Source: Macrocystis pyrifera
Lineage: Eukaryota > Sar > Phaeophyceae > Laminariales > Laminariaceae
NCBI GenBank assembly: GCA_031763025.1
Contig: JASSKH010000026.1
Location: forward strand, 4,958,429 to 5,022,428
Reading direction: 5' to 3'
Length of the DNA stretch: 64,000 nt
Shown here: piece by piece, positions 47,950 to 59,500 of the stretch
Numbering within the stretch: the stretch's first letter is position 1
Layout: each line of letters begins with the position of its first letter
Made by a program: the position numbers and the translations under genes
Notes under the pieces: model-generated
Database searches by the model: none
What the model was told of the DNA's origin: nothing
Seen by the model: only the letters and a program-made list of their open reading frames with translations

Positions 47950-48226
47950 TAAATGTTATAAGGATTTCCCTGGGCTGGGTAATCGATCGATCGTTCACCC
48001 CTATAGCTCAGTAAGGGCCCATCTTAACGGGGACTTTCGGCTCTTTCAATTTGACTCGATTTTTTTTTTTTCTAATTTAATTTAAGGGCCCAGCGTACGG
48101 CCGTACACGGTACCGACGCCCAAAAATTTCCCGCCGTTCAGAGGGGGGGGAAGAGTGTTTTACGAGGATTACCCTGGGCTGGGTAATCGATCGATATTTT
48201 ACCCGTATAGCTCAGTAGGTAATACC
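47950..48226 (+). repeat. Pair of repeats with tRNA-like A box
   Basis: CCCTGGGCTGGGTAATCGAT followed by TATAGCTCAGTA occurs at 47968-48014 and 48170-48216. TAGCTCAGTAGG in the second fits a Pol III A box. Confidence 0.6.
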
Positions 48227-48709
48227 TTCACATATAGGCAGAGAGAGAGGAGGAGAGAGAGCGGGGGGGGGGAGCGGAGAGAGGAAGCGAACAGGATGGT
48301 ACGCTCCCAGCTACCGCTGCTACCATACGCTCTGCTTCACGTTTCTCTTCTTGTGGCTCGTTTGTCCTGTTCGTCGGAATAGCGGTTACTCTGACCCGGC
48401 GTACCACCGACGCAGCCCCCCCTGTCCCCTGTCCCCTCCCTCCGACTTCAACCGCCTCCGCGCATTGATTTGGAGTCCAGCGCGTTTTTAAAACCCGTCC
48501 ACATTCGTGGAATCGCGCGTTTTGTTTTGCTTGCGCTTTTTGTTGCTTGCTCGCGCCATATAGCTCTCGCTCTTATCTGCTTGCGCTTGGCCACACTGCT
48601 GAACGTTTTTTTCCACGCGTACTCCGACGGTAACATGAAGCGAGTTCTTCCGCCGTCCACCCCCCCACCCCCCCCCCCCCGCTACCCGCGACTCGCGGCT
48701 TGGCCGCAG

Positions 48710-48825
48710 GGACGGTACGGAAGTAAGACCTTACGTGGCGCCATCGCGCCGGGAGCAGATCAAGCAGCTCAAGGAGGAGGTTTTCGACGTTCTGGTGATC
48801 GGAGGAGGCTGCGTCGGTTCGGGCG
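48710..48825 (+). CDS. GPD2: GPD2 FAD-binding exon (first recognised exon)
   Basis: Encodes DGTEVRPYVAPSRREQIKQL to GGGCVGSG, ending one base into a Val codon (donor GTGAGC). The 5' boundary is a guess at the GGCCGCAG acceptor. If instead one base is missing from the C run at 48667-48680, MKRVLPPST starting at 48635 could read in as a short presequence. Confidence 0.75.
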
Positions 48826-49771
48826 GTGAGCGATAGCCCCCCCCCCCCCCCCCCCCCCCCCCTTCGCGCCTGGTGCAAGCAATCAATGCCTGTCTGGTCG
48901 GTGAAAATTCGACGTGTTCCATCCCGGCAATGTAGGGATTCGAGGGTCAAATGGCCATACGACTACGGCCATGCATGACATGAATTCGCCCCCCTCACCC
49001 CACTTTTTTGGTTATTTCGTTCTGAGTTCGAATTTGGGTTTGGCGCACTGTGCAGTGTGGTGCGGTGCTTGGATTATGTTATTTTTTTGGTTGTAGAGGT
49101 TTTGCGGGGTTTAGTCGTTGTGTGTTTTGCCGTGTTGTTCCGATTTTTGTACCGATTTTTTTTTTCCCCCCCCTATCGTCGGTATATAAGGTAAAATCAT
49201 CGGTACTGCCGTGCTACTATTAGTGTCAGGGAGTTGCTTTTGTCTCCGAGAGAGTTTGGGGAAATAATGGGGGCGGACGGCGTTTCGTCTTTTCTCAAGC
49301 CGTGGGACCAGCGTTTGGTCCACCGAGGTTTTTGAGTGGAAAGCAGCATCGTGAGGAAAAGTCAGCGGTGCCATCTGCTTCCAGCACCCCGTCGGCACTA
49401 GGGCTATTACGGGGACTATAGTAAAAAGGACCAAATCTTGTTAGTAAAAATAGGTAAATATATAGGTTTTATGTATACCATAGGTCCTATTAACTATGGA
49501 CCCCCCGTAATAGTACGGTAGCTGGTACTTATTATTGATAGCAAATATATCAATTGCCGGTGTTTGGTTATTTCGTCGGTAGGAATCGAATCGGCGGGCG
49601 ATTTCATCCGCCGTTTTTTTTTTTTTTTTCTTTTTTTCGGTACGGCTTTTTTTTCGGTCGAGTTGACGTCATGGCCGGGACCGGGGCGTGGGCACACGGA
49701 AAAATAAAAAAAGGGCAGCTCTTACGAAGCTTCTGTGACTTATGCGTTTCCGTTAGGAAGCAAAACAGAAT

Positions 49772-49815
<44 letters not shown>

Positions 49816-52800
49816 CCACTGTCTCTCTAGAAGTGGTCACAACGGGAACAAAGTCAATACGTTCGACGCTGTCATCCATATACAAAAAAAAAAAACTCGT
49901 CTCACAAGCGATTCTTGGTATAATAGGATGCAGCTCACCCTTCATGCGACTCTCGCCGAACACCTCGCGACGCTTCGTGCGTGATGCAAGTAACGTCTGC
50001 CTAGTCGGTGAAGACCCGACGTGCTCCACATTGTAGGGATGCGAGGGTCTATGGTCATATACGACTACGGCCATGCATGACACGAGTACCCCCCTCTCCT
50101 GCCCTCTGCCCACTCCGTCCCTTCTTCCCTCCCCCCCCCTCCCCCCTCCCCTCCCCTTCCGCTTCCGCGCACACGCCGTCCCCTCGGCCACATCACCGTA
50201 CCGGTTCAGTCGCCCTCGATGCCTCTAAGAGGGGTCTCAAGACGGCGATGGTGGAGGCGAACGATTTCGGCGCAGGGTGAGGGGGGCATATGGGGGGAGA
50301 GGAGATGGGGTTGGGGGTGGGGTTGGGGGTGAGGTGGGGTGATATGGAGTTGGGGTGGAGTCGGGGGGGGGGGGGGGGGGGGGTAACCATCTATGTATGT
50401 AACTGGTACCCGGTTGCTGGGTCGTGCGCGCGTGCGCCCATTGGTTGGTTGGCTGGCCACTGTGGCATCGGTGACCGCGTCGTGGGAAAGTCGTGGAACC
50501 AGTCTTTTTTTTTTTTTTGCTCTGTTTTTTTTGTTTCTGCTTTTCTGTTTTTATTGCATTTGCCGTGGCTGGTTGTTGGTAACCGGCTGGCTGCTTATGC
50601 CCGTTTCCTATTGTACTGTTACGGGGGGCCATAGTAAATAGGACCAAATATTGTTGGTAAAAATATGTAAATATATGGGTTTTGTGTGTACCGTAGGTCC
50701 TATTAACTATGGTCCCCCGTAATAGCGTGAACGAAGTAGTGTTTTCTCTCTCTTTTTTTTTTTTTCCCTTCTTTTTTCGTTGTATTTCCCTTTCTTTTCA
50801 TATTTCTCCCTCGTTGTGTTGCTTTTTCCGTTACAGCCCCCGCATCACTCCCCACACATATACAGCTCGTTTGTACCGTTTCCCTTGGGTACTGGTATGG
50901 TACTGCCGTGCGCACTATTTCGGACTTATTTGTTTTTGTCCCATCGCAATGCTTTTATGTTACAGCCTTTTTTTGTGGCCACAGGCGGGATTTCAAGGAG
51001 GTGAGCTAATGTGAGAACATCATCATCAACCCCTCACCTCCTGCCTCCCTCTTGCCCCCCCCCCCCCCACCCTCTCCTTCCACTCTCCGCCCACCGCTCC
51101 TGCGACCCCATACCCCCCCCCCCCGGCTCCCTCGCTCCAACTCCTTGAACGCGATTAAATGCACCCCACCATAGAACCTCCGGGCGTTCAACGAAGCTCA
51201 TCCACGGAGGCATTCGCTACCTGGAGACGGCCTTCAAGAAGCTGGACATCGAGAGCTTCAACCTCGTCGAGGAAGCCCTGGAAGAACGGGCGTACATGCT
51301 GCAGGTTGGTTTCCTCCCCACCCCGCCCACCAGAAGAAAAAAAAAAACTGTGAATTCGAAGGTGTTACCCATCGCAAGTCCGCCTCACACGCGCCTCTTG
51401 TTACGATGCGGCTCACCCTCCATGCGACTCGCCCCCCCCCGGCACCTGACGTTTGGCTTCGCTTGGTGCAAGCAAGCAACGTCTGCCTGGTCGGTGAAAA
51501 ACCCAACCGTGCTCCGTACCGGCATGGTAGGGATGCGAGGGTATATTATGGCCGTACGACTACGGCCATGCGTGACATGAGTAGTACCCTCCCGCCTTTC
51601 CCCGCCAAAATTTCTGGGCCTGTCACGCAGCGGCGGAATGTTCCGCGGTCAGCCTGATTTTGACTTCATCGTCCTTCTACCTCGTTATCCTGCCAGCTAT
51701 TCCGGGGGGACATAGTAAGAACCGAATATGGTTATTACGGGGGGCCGTAGTAAATAGGACCTACGGTACACACAAAAACCTATATATTTACCTATTTTTA
51801 CTAACAATATTTGGTCCTATTTACTATGGCCCCCCGTAATAGTAAAAGATAAAAGATGTATGTTTTTTCGAGTTGATCATGGGTTCTGATCACTGTCTCT
51901 CCCTCGAGTTCTGCACGCCCCGCACGTGCTTCTCCTTGGAGCACCACCCCCCGTGGTTATCATCATCCCCCCTGATCATTGCTCTTCTCCCCGCCCTTTC
52001 CGCCTCTCGTAAGCCTTCCTCTCCTCCTTCTCCTCCTCCTCCCCCCCTCCTCCTCCTCCTCCTCCCTCCTCCTCCTCCTCCTACGTATGTCCATCCGTTC
52101 GTGTTCCGCGTGTTTTGTGTCAAATGTACACGCTTGTGATTTTGTAGACTGTTCGTTCGTTTTGTTTTGTTTTTTGGTTTGCGCGCGTGTGTGTGTGTGT
52201 GTGTGGGTTTTGATGTTCGTTTTTTTTTTGTTTCGTTTGCACCATGTGTGTGGGTTTTGATGTTCGTTTTTTTTATTTGCTCCTCATGACACCTGCCATT
52301 ACGGGGGACCATAGTAAATAGGACCAAATATTGTTAGCAAAAATAGGGAAATGTATAAGTTTTTGTCTGTACCACAGGTCCTATTTACTATGGTCTCTGT
52401 AATACAATAGGGTTGCAGCTGCCTTTTCTGGGGCTCCTGACTCGATATATATATATATATATGCGTTCAGGTCGTCACCAGTGTAAAGCCGATGCTCGCA
52501 GTGAGAGCCGATGATGTCGCGGAGAAGTCGCCGTGGAGAGGTCGCGAAGCGAGGGTCCCTTGCAGCGGACGTTACGGCCGACGTGAGCCGAGCAGAGAAA
52601 AAAAATACTGCCCCTGTCGTGCGTGTTTTGTTTCGGTAGAATATAACCTCGTCGGTTACATCCATCCCGCGTGACCGCTCTTGTCTCCCCTCCTTGCTGT
52701 GTATTTGCCCCCAGGCCGCCCCCTACATGAACCACCCCCTTCCGATCATGATACCCATATACAAGTGGTGGGAGGTGCCTTACATGTGGATCGGAGCCAA

Positions 52801-52957
52801 GGTATGTGGAGGGCTAGGAGAGGGAGGAAGGCGCGGGGGGGGGGGGGGGGGGGGGGGGGGGGTGTGTACTCATTATCATGGGGGGGGGGTACTCATTTGT
52901 TGCTTGCCTTAGTCATTTGACCATTGACCGCGCATCCCTTCCGACACCGGGACAGAG

Positions 52958-53002
<45 letters not shown>

Positions 53003-54415
53003 AGCGAGAGAAAGACGGGAACGAACGGAGAAGGAATGAAATAAGGGGTAGGGAGAGAGCGGGGGGGGGGGGGGGGAGAGGGAGAGCGAGGGGGAGGGGC
53101 GTACTAATTTATTGCTTGCCTTAGTAATTTTACCGTTGACCACGCATCCCTTTCGAGACGGAGGAGGGGGGAGAGAGACATATATGGGGGAGGGAGAGTC
53201 TAGAAAAGACAGACAGACAGAAGAAGGTGGTGATATACTTTTAAGTATGGCAATGGTGATTGTGACATCAAGGAAAAAGGGAGATCAAGAGTGATAGGAA
53301 TCAGAGAAAGAAAGACGGAGAGAAGGAAGACAAGATGAGCAGGAGATGCGGAGCAAAAGGAGATAAGGAACCTCACAACAAAGAGATACGGGGAGAAAAG
53401 AGAGTCGCAACGTGAGACAGAGGCAAAGCAGCGGTGGTCAACAGAAGAGACTCTTCGATGCGAGCGCTGCGAATACAAGGGACAGAAACGAAAACAATAT
53501 CTCCCTCCCAAGAGCGCAAGAGAAGGAGATCTCGTGGGCGGTTTTGACCTTCGGTACGGGTCGTCGTGTTTGGTACCCCTCTTGTTCCAAGGACGAGCGC
53601 AGACGGGAGATAAACTACAGTACTTTCTTTTTCTTTTCCAATCCCATTTATTTTGCTTCGTCCTTCCACACCAGCTCCTCTCCCTAGTCGTATCTCAGAT
53701 GCGGGGTCACAAAGCAGTCTCCCCCCCCCCCCCCCGCCGCCGCCGCCGCCGCCGCCGCTTCGGCGTGTACGTTTCATTTTTATTGCAAGGATAGATCATC
53801 CTTTTCTTCCCCCGTCCACTCGCGTTGAACGGTTTTTTTCCCGCACACGTTCAGCGCTTTCGACAGAGTCTCCTTTTGTTTTTTTGTTTTTTTCACGAAA
53901 TATTATCCTCGGTGAGAATCGAACTCCAGCAGAAGACCTCAAGAGTAATGTCGCGGTTTTGCCATTTGACCGCCGGGGCGACTGGCTTTCTACAAACTGT
54001 CGAAAACGCACACCGCCTTCCTATATGATCGAAACCCTTGTTTGCGAGCACCGTCGTTCTTTTCTCTGGCCGCCCGTGCCGGACCAGCGCAATGCTTTCC
54101 CTGAAAACGATCGAAACTTGTCTTGTGAAACACGTCGGCGCGTTCGACACCCTGGCCGCAGGTGTACGACTGGGTGGCGGGCGCCAAGCTCGTTGTGCCC
54201 CCATCTCACTTCATGAGCAGGGAGGAGGCCATGTACACCTTCCCCAAGCTGCGAGAGGAGGTGAGAGCCGACCCTTCTTCTTCTTCTGTCCCCTGTCCCC
54301 CCCCCCCCCCCCCCGCCCCCCTGAATCATGCCTCGTCCACTCCGGAGGAGGTATGGCCGTTCTTGCAGTTGCAGTAACTACCCGATACACAAAACTAAAC
54401 GGTATTCTATGTCTC

Positions 54416-54455
<40 letters not shown>

Positions 54456-56455
54456 CGCCCAACACCTCATGGCGCTTCGCAAAGCTTGGTGCAAGCAATG
54501 TCTGCCTGATCGGTGAAAACTGGACGTGCTCCGTCCCGGCATTGTAGGGATGCGAGGGTCAATGGTGATATGACTACGGCCATGCACGATAATGAGTACC
54601 CCCCCCCCCCCCCCGCCGTGCTTTGTACGCCCCCGCCCCCCCATGAGGGGGGTGATCGTATCACGTAGCGCGCATGTAGTCAGGCGCCCACGAGAAAGTT
54701 TCCTATTACGGGGAACCACAGTAAATAGGACCAAACAATGTTAGTAAAAATAGGTAAGAGTGTAGGCTTTTGTGTGTACCGTGGGTCCTGTTTAATATGG
54801 CCCCCCGTAATAGAACACCCATTTCTGTCTCTGGAAGTGGCCACGTTGGGAAGCAAGTCAAAATCGTTTGGACGCTGCCATCCTTTGTGCGAGAAAGTAC
54901 GCCGAAGGTGCCGAAATCCGTCTCACAAGCGATTTTTTTTTTTCGCTGCAGCTCGTCCTTCGTTGTGCGGATCGCGGAACACCTACCCGCGCTTCCCAAA
55001 AGCTTGGTGCAAGCAATGTCTGCCCGGTCGGTGGAAACCCGGCGTGCTCCGTCCCGGTATTTTCAGGGATGCGAGGGTCTATGGTCATACGACTACACGG
55101 CCATGCATGATAATGAGTACGCCCCCCCCCCCCCCCCCCCCCACTCCTCATTCCCTAATGCGCGTACTGTTACTTTGTTTATGGGGTGTTGTTTGGCTGT
55201 CTGGGGACTGAGAGGTGCACCCGCGGCATTCTTTTGTAGAGTACGTTGGCGTTTTTTTCCCGCTGAAGTGCCACTGGATAAAAACGGGCCGCTATTCAAG
55301 CCGAAGAAAGATGGGTAGATGACCAACATCTCTCTCCTTAGCGTGTGGTCGAACACCCCCCCCCCCCCTCCCCCTCCCCCCTATGGTCTTACGACTACGG
55401 CCATGCATCATATCGAGTACCCCCCCCCCCCCCCCCCGCGCCTATTGTATAGGTTGGGTTGGCGTCGGTTGGCAATGGCACTGTAAAACATGCCGCTCAC
55501 TACTTGAGCTAGACGACCACGGTACCGTTATTTTGTTTTTTTTTGGCGGTCGATCACAGCTGGTTATCGAGTTCTAGATCATTTGTGCGAGGTGAACAAT
55601 CTTTACTCCGCACAAGTGGGAAGGATCGTATCACGTAGTGCTTATGGTAAGGCACCCAAGAGGCAGTTACATAGTACTCCCATTGCTGTCTCTGGAAGTG
55701 GCTACACCGGAAATTAAACTGACTCATTGAGGCTGTCATCCATATGCAAGTCCGCCTCACAAGCGGTTCTTAGTAGGATGCAGCTCACCCTTCATGCGAC
55801 TCGCCGGACACCTCACGGCGCTTCGCGCTTGATGCAAGCAATGTCTGCCCGGTCCGTGAAAACCCGACATGCTCCGTCCCGGCGTTGTAGGGATGCGAGG
55901 GTCTATGGTCATACGACTGCTACCGTGCATGAGATCGGGTACATCTCTCCTATCGAGTATACCCTCCCCCTCGCGCTCGCTCCCCGCCTCCGGGTCCGCC
56001 TAGTCAACAACGTTTCTCTTTTACGTTGGTGGTATGATACGAATAGCGAAATTGTAAAGTACTGCTGTTTTTTTTTTTTCCCCATGTTTTTCTCTTGGTA
56101 CGGATGGATGGACGGACTGATTGAATGATTGATTGATTGATTGATTGATTGATGATCGATCATTGATTGATTGGTCGATGATTAACTGACTGATCGTTTG
56201 ATTGATTGATTGATCGTTTGATTGATTGATTGATTTGATTGGTTAATTGATTATTGACTGATTGATCGATGGATTGATCGCTGGATTGATTGATTGATTG
56301 ATTGATGACTCGCAGGGTTTGAAGGGCGCGATAATTTACTACGACGGGCAGATGAACGACGCCCGCTTGAGCCTGGTCATAGCGCTCACGGCCACTCAGC
56401 AGGGAGCGTGCATCGCCAACAGGGTGGAGGTCACTGGGTGAGAGATAAGGAGGCA

Positions 56456-56526
<71 letters not shown>

Positions 56527-59500
56527 AAATAGGACTAGGCGTGCCGGCGGACGGGGCGAGAGAATAATGTAGTCGGTACGTAGACAGGACAGGGCGTCCC
56601 AAAAGAACTATTACGGGGGGACCATAGTAAATAGGACCCACGGCACACACAAAAACCTACCTATTTCCCCATTTTTACTAACAATATTTGGTCCTTTTTA
56701 CTATGGCCCCCCGTAATAGCGTAAAAGGACAAACGAGTCTATTTAAATAATGCACGTTTTCGGACAGATGATCTACAGATCGTACAGATCATCTACAGAT
56801 CATGATCTAGCTATCTACAGATAGATCATCTAGTTCCTTGGCTGCCGTTGTCAGAGGCTGTGCAGGGTCTGCTACTGGGTGGTACAGATTCATGCCAGGA
56901 AGCCTGTGCTACTATAGCTCACGTGGATTATTACGAGTCCCCGGCAACTCGATGAGCTAGATCATACAAGATCGGGGATAGATCGGTCTGCCTCGAAGTA
57001 TCTAGATGGTGAGGTGGGAATGACCTGTAGATGATCTGTCGGATTTTTTGTTTCAATAGTGGACGAGGCAGGGCGACAGGCAAGAAGAATGAGGTGCCGG
57101 GCATTGTTTGAATGAGCCACACCCTAGCATGTTTTGTTTTGTTTTTTTTTCAAATAGTTTTGAGCAGGTTTATGCCCGCAGCGTGAAAACCCTCGACAAA
57201 CCTTCCCCACGTGGGATAGATGGATGATCTACAGATAGATCATCCACAGACAGGCCATCTACAGATAGACCATACACAGATAAATCATGTACAGATAGAT
57301 CATCTACAAACTAACCTGCCGTTTTAAGGTGCTTTGCAGGATCTGTATGGTACAGATCCAACCCAGCAAGCATGTCCTATATACAGATCGTGAAGGGTAT
57401 ACGACTCCCACCCGGCAGCATGAGCTAGATCATACACAGATCACACAGATCAGGAGTACATCTGACCTGAAAGACCTATATCATGTGGGAATCGATTATC
57501 TGTTTCCGAGTCGTACAACCCCCCCCCCACCCCCCATGTAATATATGGGAAAAACGTATGCTGGAGGTGTCTCTTATTAGGAGTGGGGAACACGGTGCTC
57601 CTGTGTCGAAAGGGATGCGTGGTGGATGGTCAGAATGACCAAGACAAGCAACAAAAATGAGTACCCTCCCCCGCCCCCGCCCTCCCCTCCCCTCGCCGCC
57701 TCTTTTGCCCTGTACCCCTTGTCCTACTGTAGCCTTGTGAAAGACGATAGCGGGCAAGTGAAGGGAGCCGCGGTAAGGGACACGATGACCGGCCAGGAGT
57801 GGGAGATAGCGGCCAAGGCCGTCATCAACGCCACGGGCTGCTTCTGCGACTCTGTCCGGTGAGGGGTTTCGCACAAACAGGCCACCCCGTGATATTATTA
57901 AGGGGAGGGGGGCATATTAAACAGGACCAAGTATTGTTAGTAAAAATAGGGAAATATGTAGGTTTTTGTGTGTACCGTAGATCCTATTTACTATGGTCCC
58001 CCCGTGCTAATAGTACGATAAGAGGGGTATACGGCACTCTTCTTTCTTTTTTTTTTCCTTGTGAGGCAATATTTCTGACTGATGACGTGGGCTCCTTGAA
58101 CAATTTACTGTAGGACTGCAGTCCCGTTTCCGGGACAAACCACTCTAATTCTAAGTAGTTTGTCCCCCAAATCGGACTGCATTCCTGTGAATAAAAAAGG
58201 TTACAACCCGATGCCGTCGGATTGCCGTTTATTACCGGTGATGTTTTGGTAACAGCAGTGTATTGCTCGGGTGCATGCCCCCGGGTCATGGGATTGTTCT
58301 CATCTCGAAATCCTTTTTGTTTGTCAGGGTGTGGGTTAGATAAGAGATCTTCTTTAAGGTCGAGGGAGAAGCCTCAGAAATTTCTCAGAAATTTTAGGTG
58401 TTGCCTCTACCTTGTAGCACGCGTCAGCGGCGGTGGCAGGTAGGAGTTTGTACTACCACTGGCATTTCTGCCTTCCGGGGGGGGGGGGGGGGGGGGGGGG
58501 TGTACTCATTTATCGTGCATGGCCGTAGTCGTAAGGCCATAGACTCTCGCATCCCTACAACGTCGGGTTTTCACCAACGAGGCAGACATTGCTTGCACCA
58601 AAGCTTTGCGAAGCGAAGCGTGAGATGTTGGGCGAGTCGCATGAAGGGTGAGCTGCATCCTACTAAGAACCGCTCGTGAGGCGGACTTTCTTGCATATGG
58701 ATGACAGCATCAATGGGGGGGAGCTCCTTAATCCCTTTAGTACCGCAGTCCCGTTTTGGGGACAAATCACTTGGAATTAGACTGGTTTGTCCCCAAAATC
58801 GGGACTGCGGTACTAAAGGGATTAAACCTTTTTCGGACTACTGCAGCCCCCGTTTCGGTGACAAACTAGTCAGAATTTGACTGGTCTGTCCCACAAAACG
58901 GGACTGCAGTCCTAAAATGGTAAGAGTCGAGGGGACTCTGCTCCAAATCAACATCGTTGGGACTTACAGCGTACAGCGTTAGTAGTTGGTGTTCGTCGCG
59001 TACCTACCTGGTACAGCAGTGCGTGGGCCGCCGGGTTGCGCCGTCGTTTTTTTCCTTGAAAAAAAAAAAATCCTCTCTCAAGAAAACAGTCAAGTGGTTG
59101 TGGGTGACTTGCTAACGACTCTGTAGCAGTGCTGTTACGGGGGGGGGGCATATTTAATAGGACCTGTGGTACACACGAAAACCTGTATGTTTTAGCTATT
59201 TTTACTAGGCACTATTTAGTCCTACGTACTGTGGTCCCCCGTAGTGTTGACTCAGTGACTCGTAGCTGCTACTGACTGTGAAGTATTACGGGGGTCCATA
59301 GTTAATGGGACCAAATTTTGTTAGTGAAAGTAGGTAAATGTGTAGGTTTTTGTATGTACCGTGGGTCCTATTTACTATGGTCCCCCACAATAGTACGAAT
59401 GACTTGGTAATTGTACCACCAATGATTAATACAGCATTGAGGTAGTACTAGTGCTGATGGCGTACTAGTAGTAGTTCTAATGACTTACTATTACGGGGGT

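Larger units (their letters stand above)
39486..48709. other. Region between CCT5 and GPD2 (divergent genes)
   Basis: Should hold the promoters of both genes, but I see no TATA-like or other clear core motif at the expected places. Stretches 40400-41120, 43150-43930 and 44050-45170 contain nothing I recognise apart from C runs and TACCAGGT/TACTGCTG words. Confidence 0.55.

Noticed and set aside
47530..47950. Possible CRISPR-like or tandem regulatory array
   Set aside because: Simple (GACA)n and GAGA microsatellite without spacers; the genome is eukaryotic.
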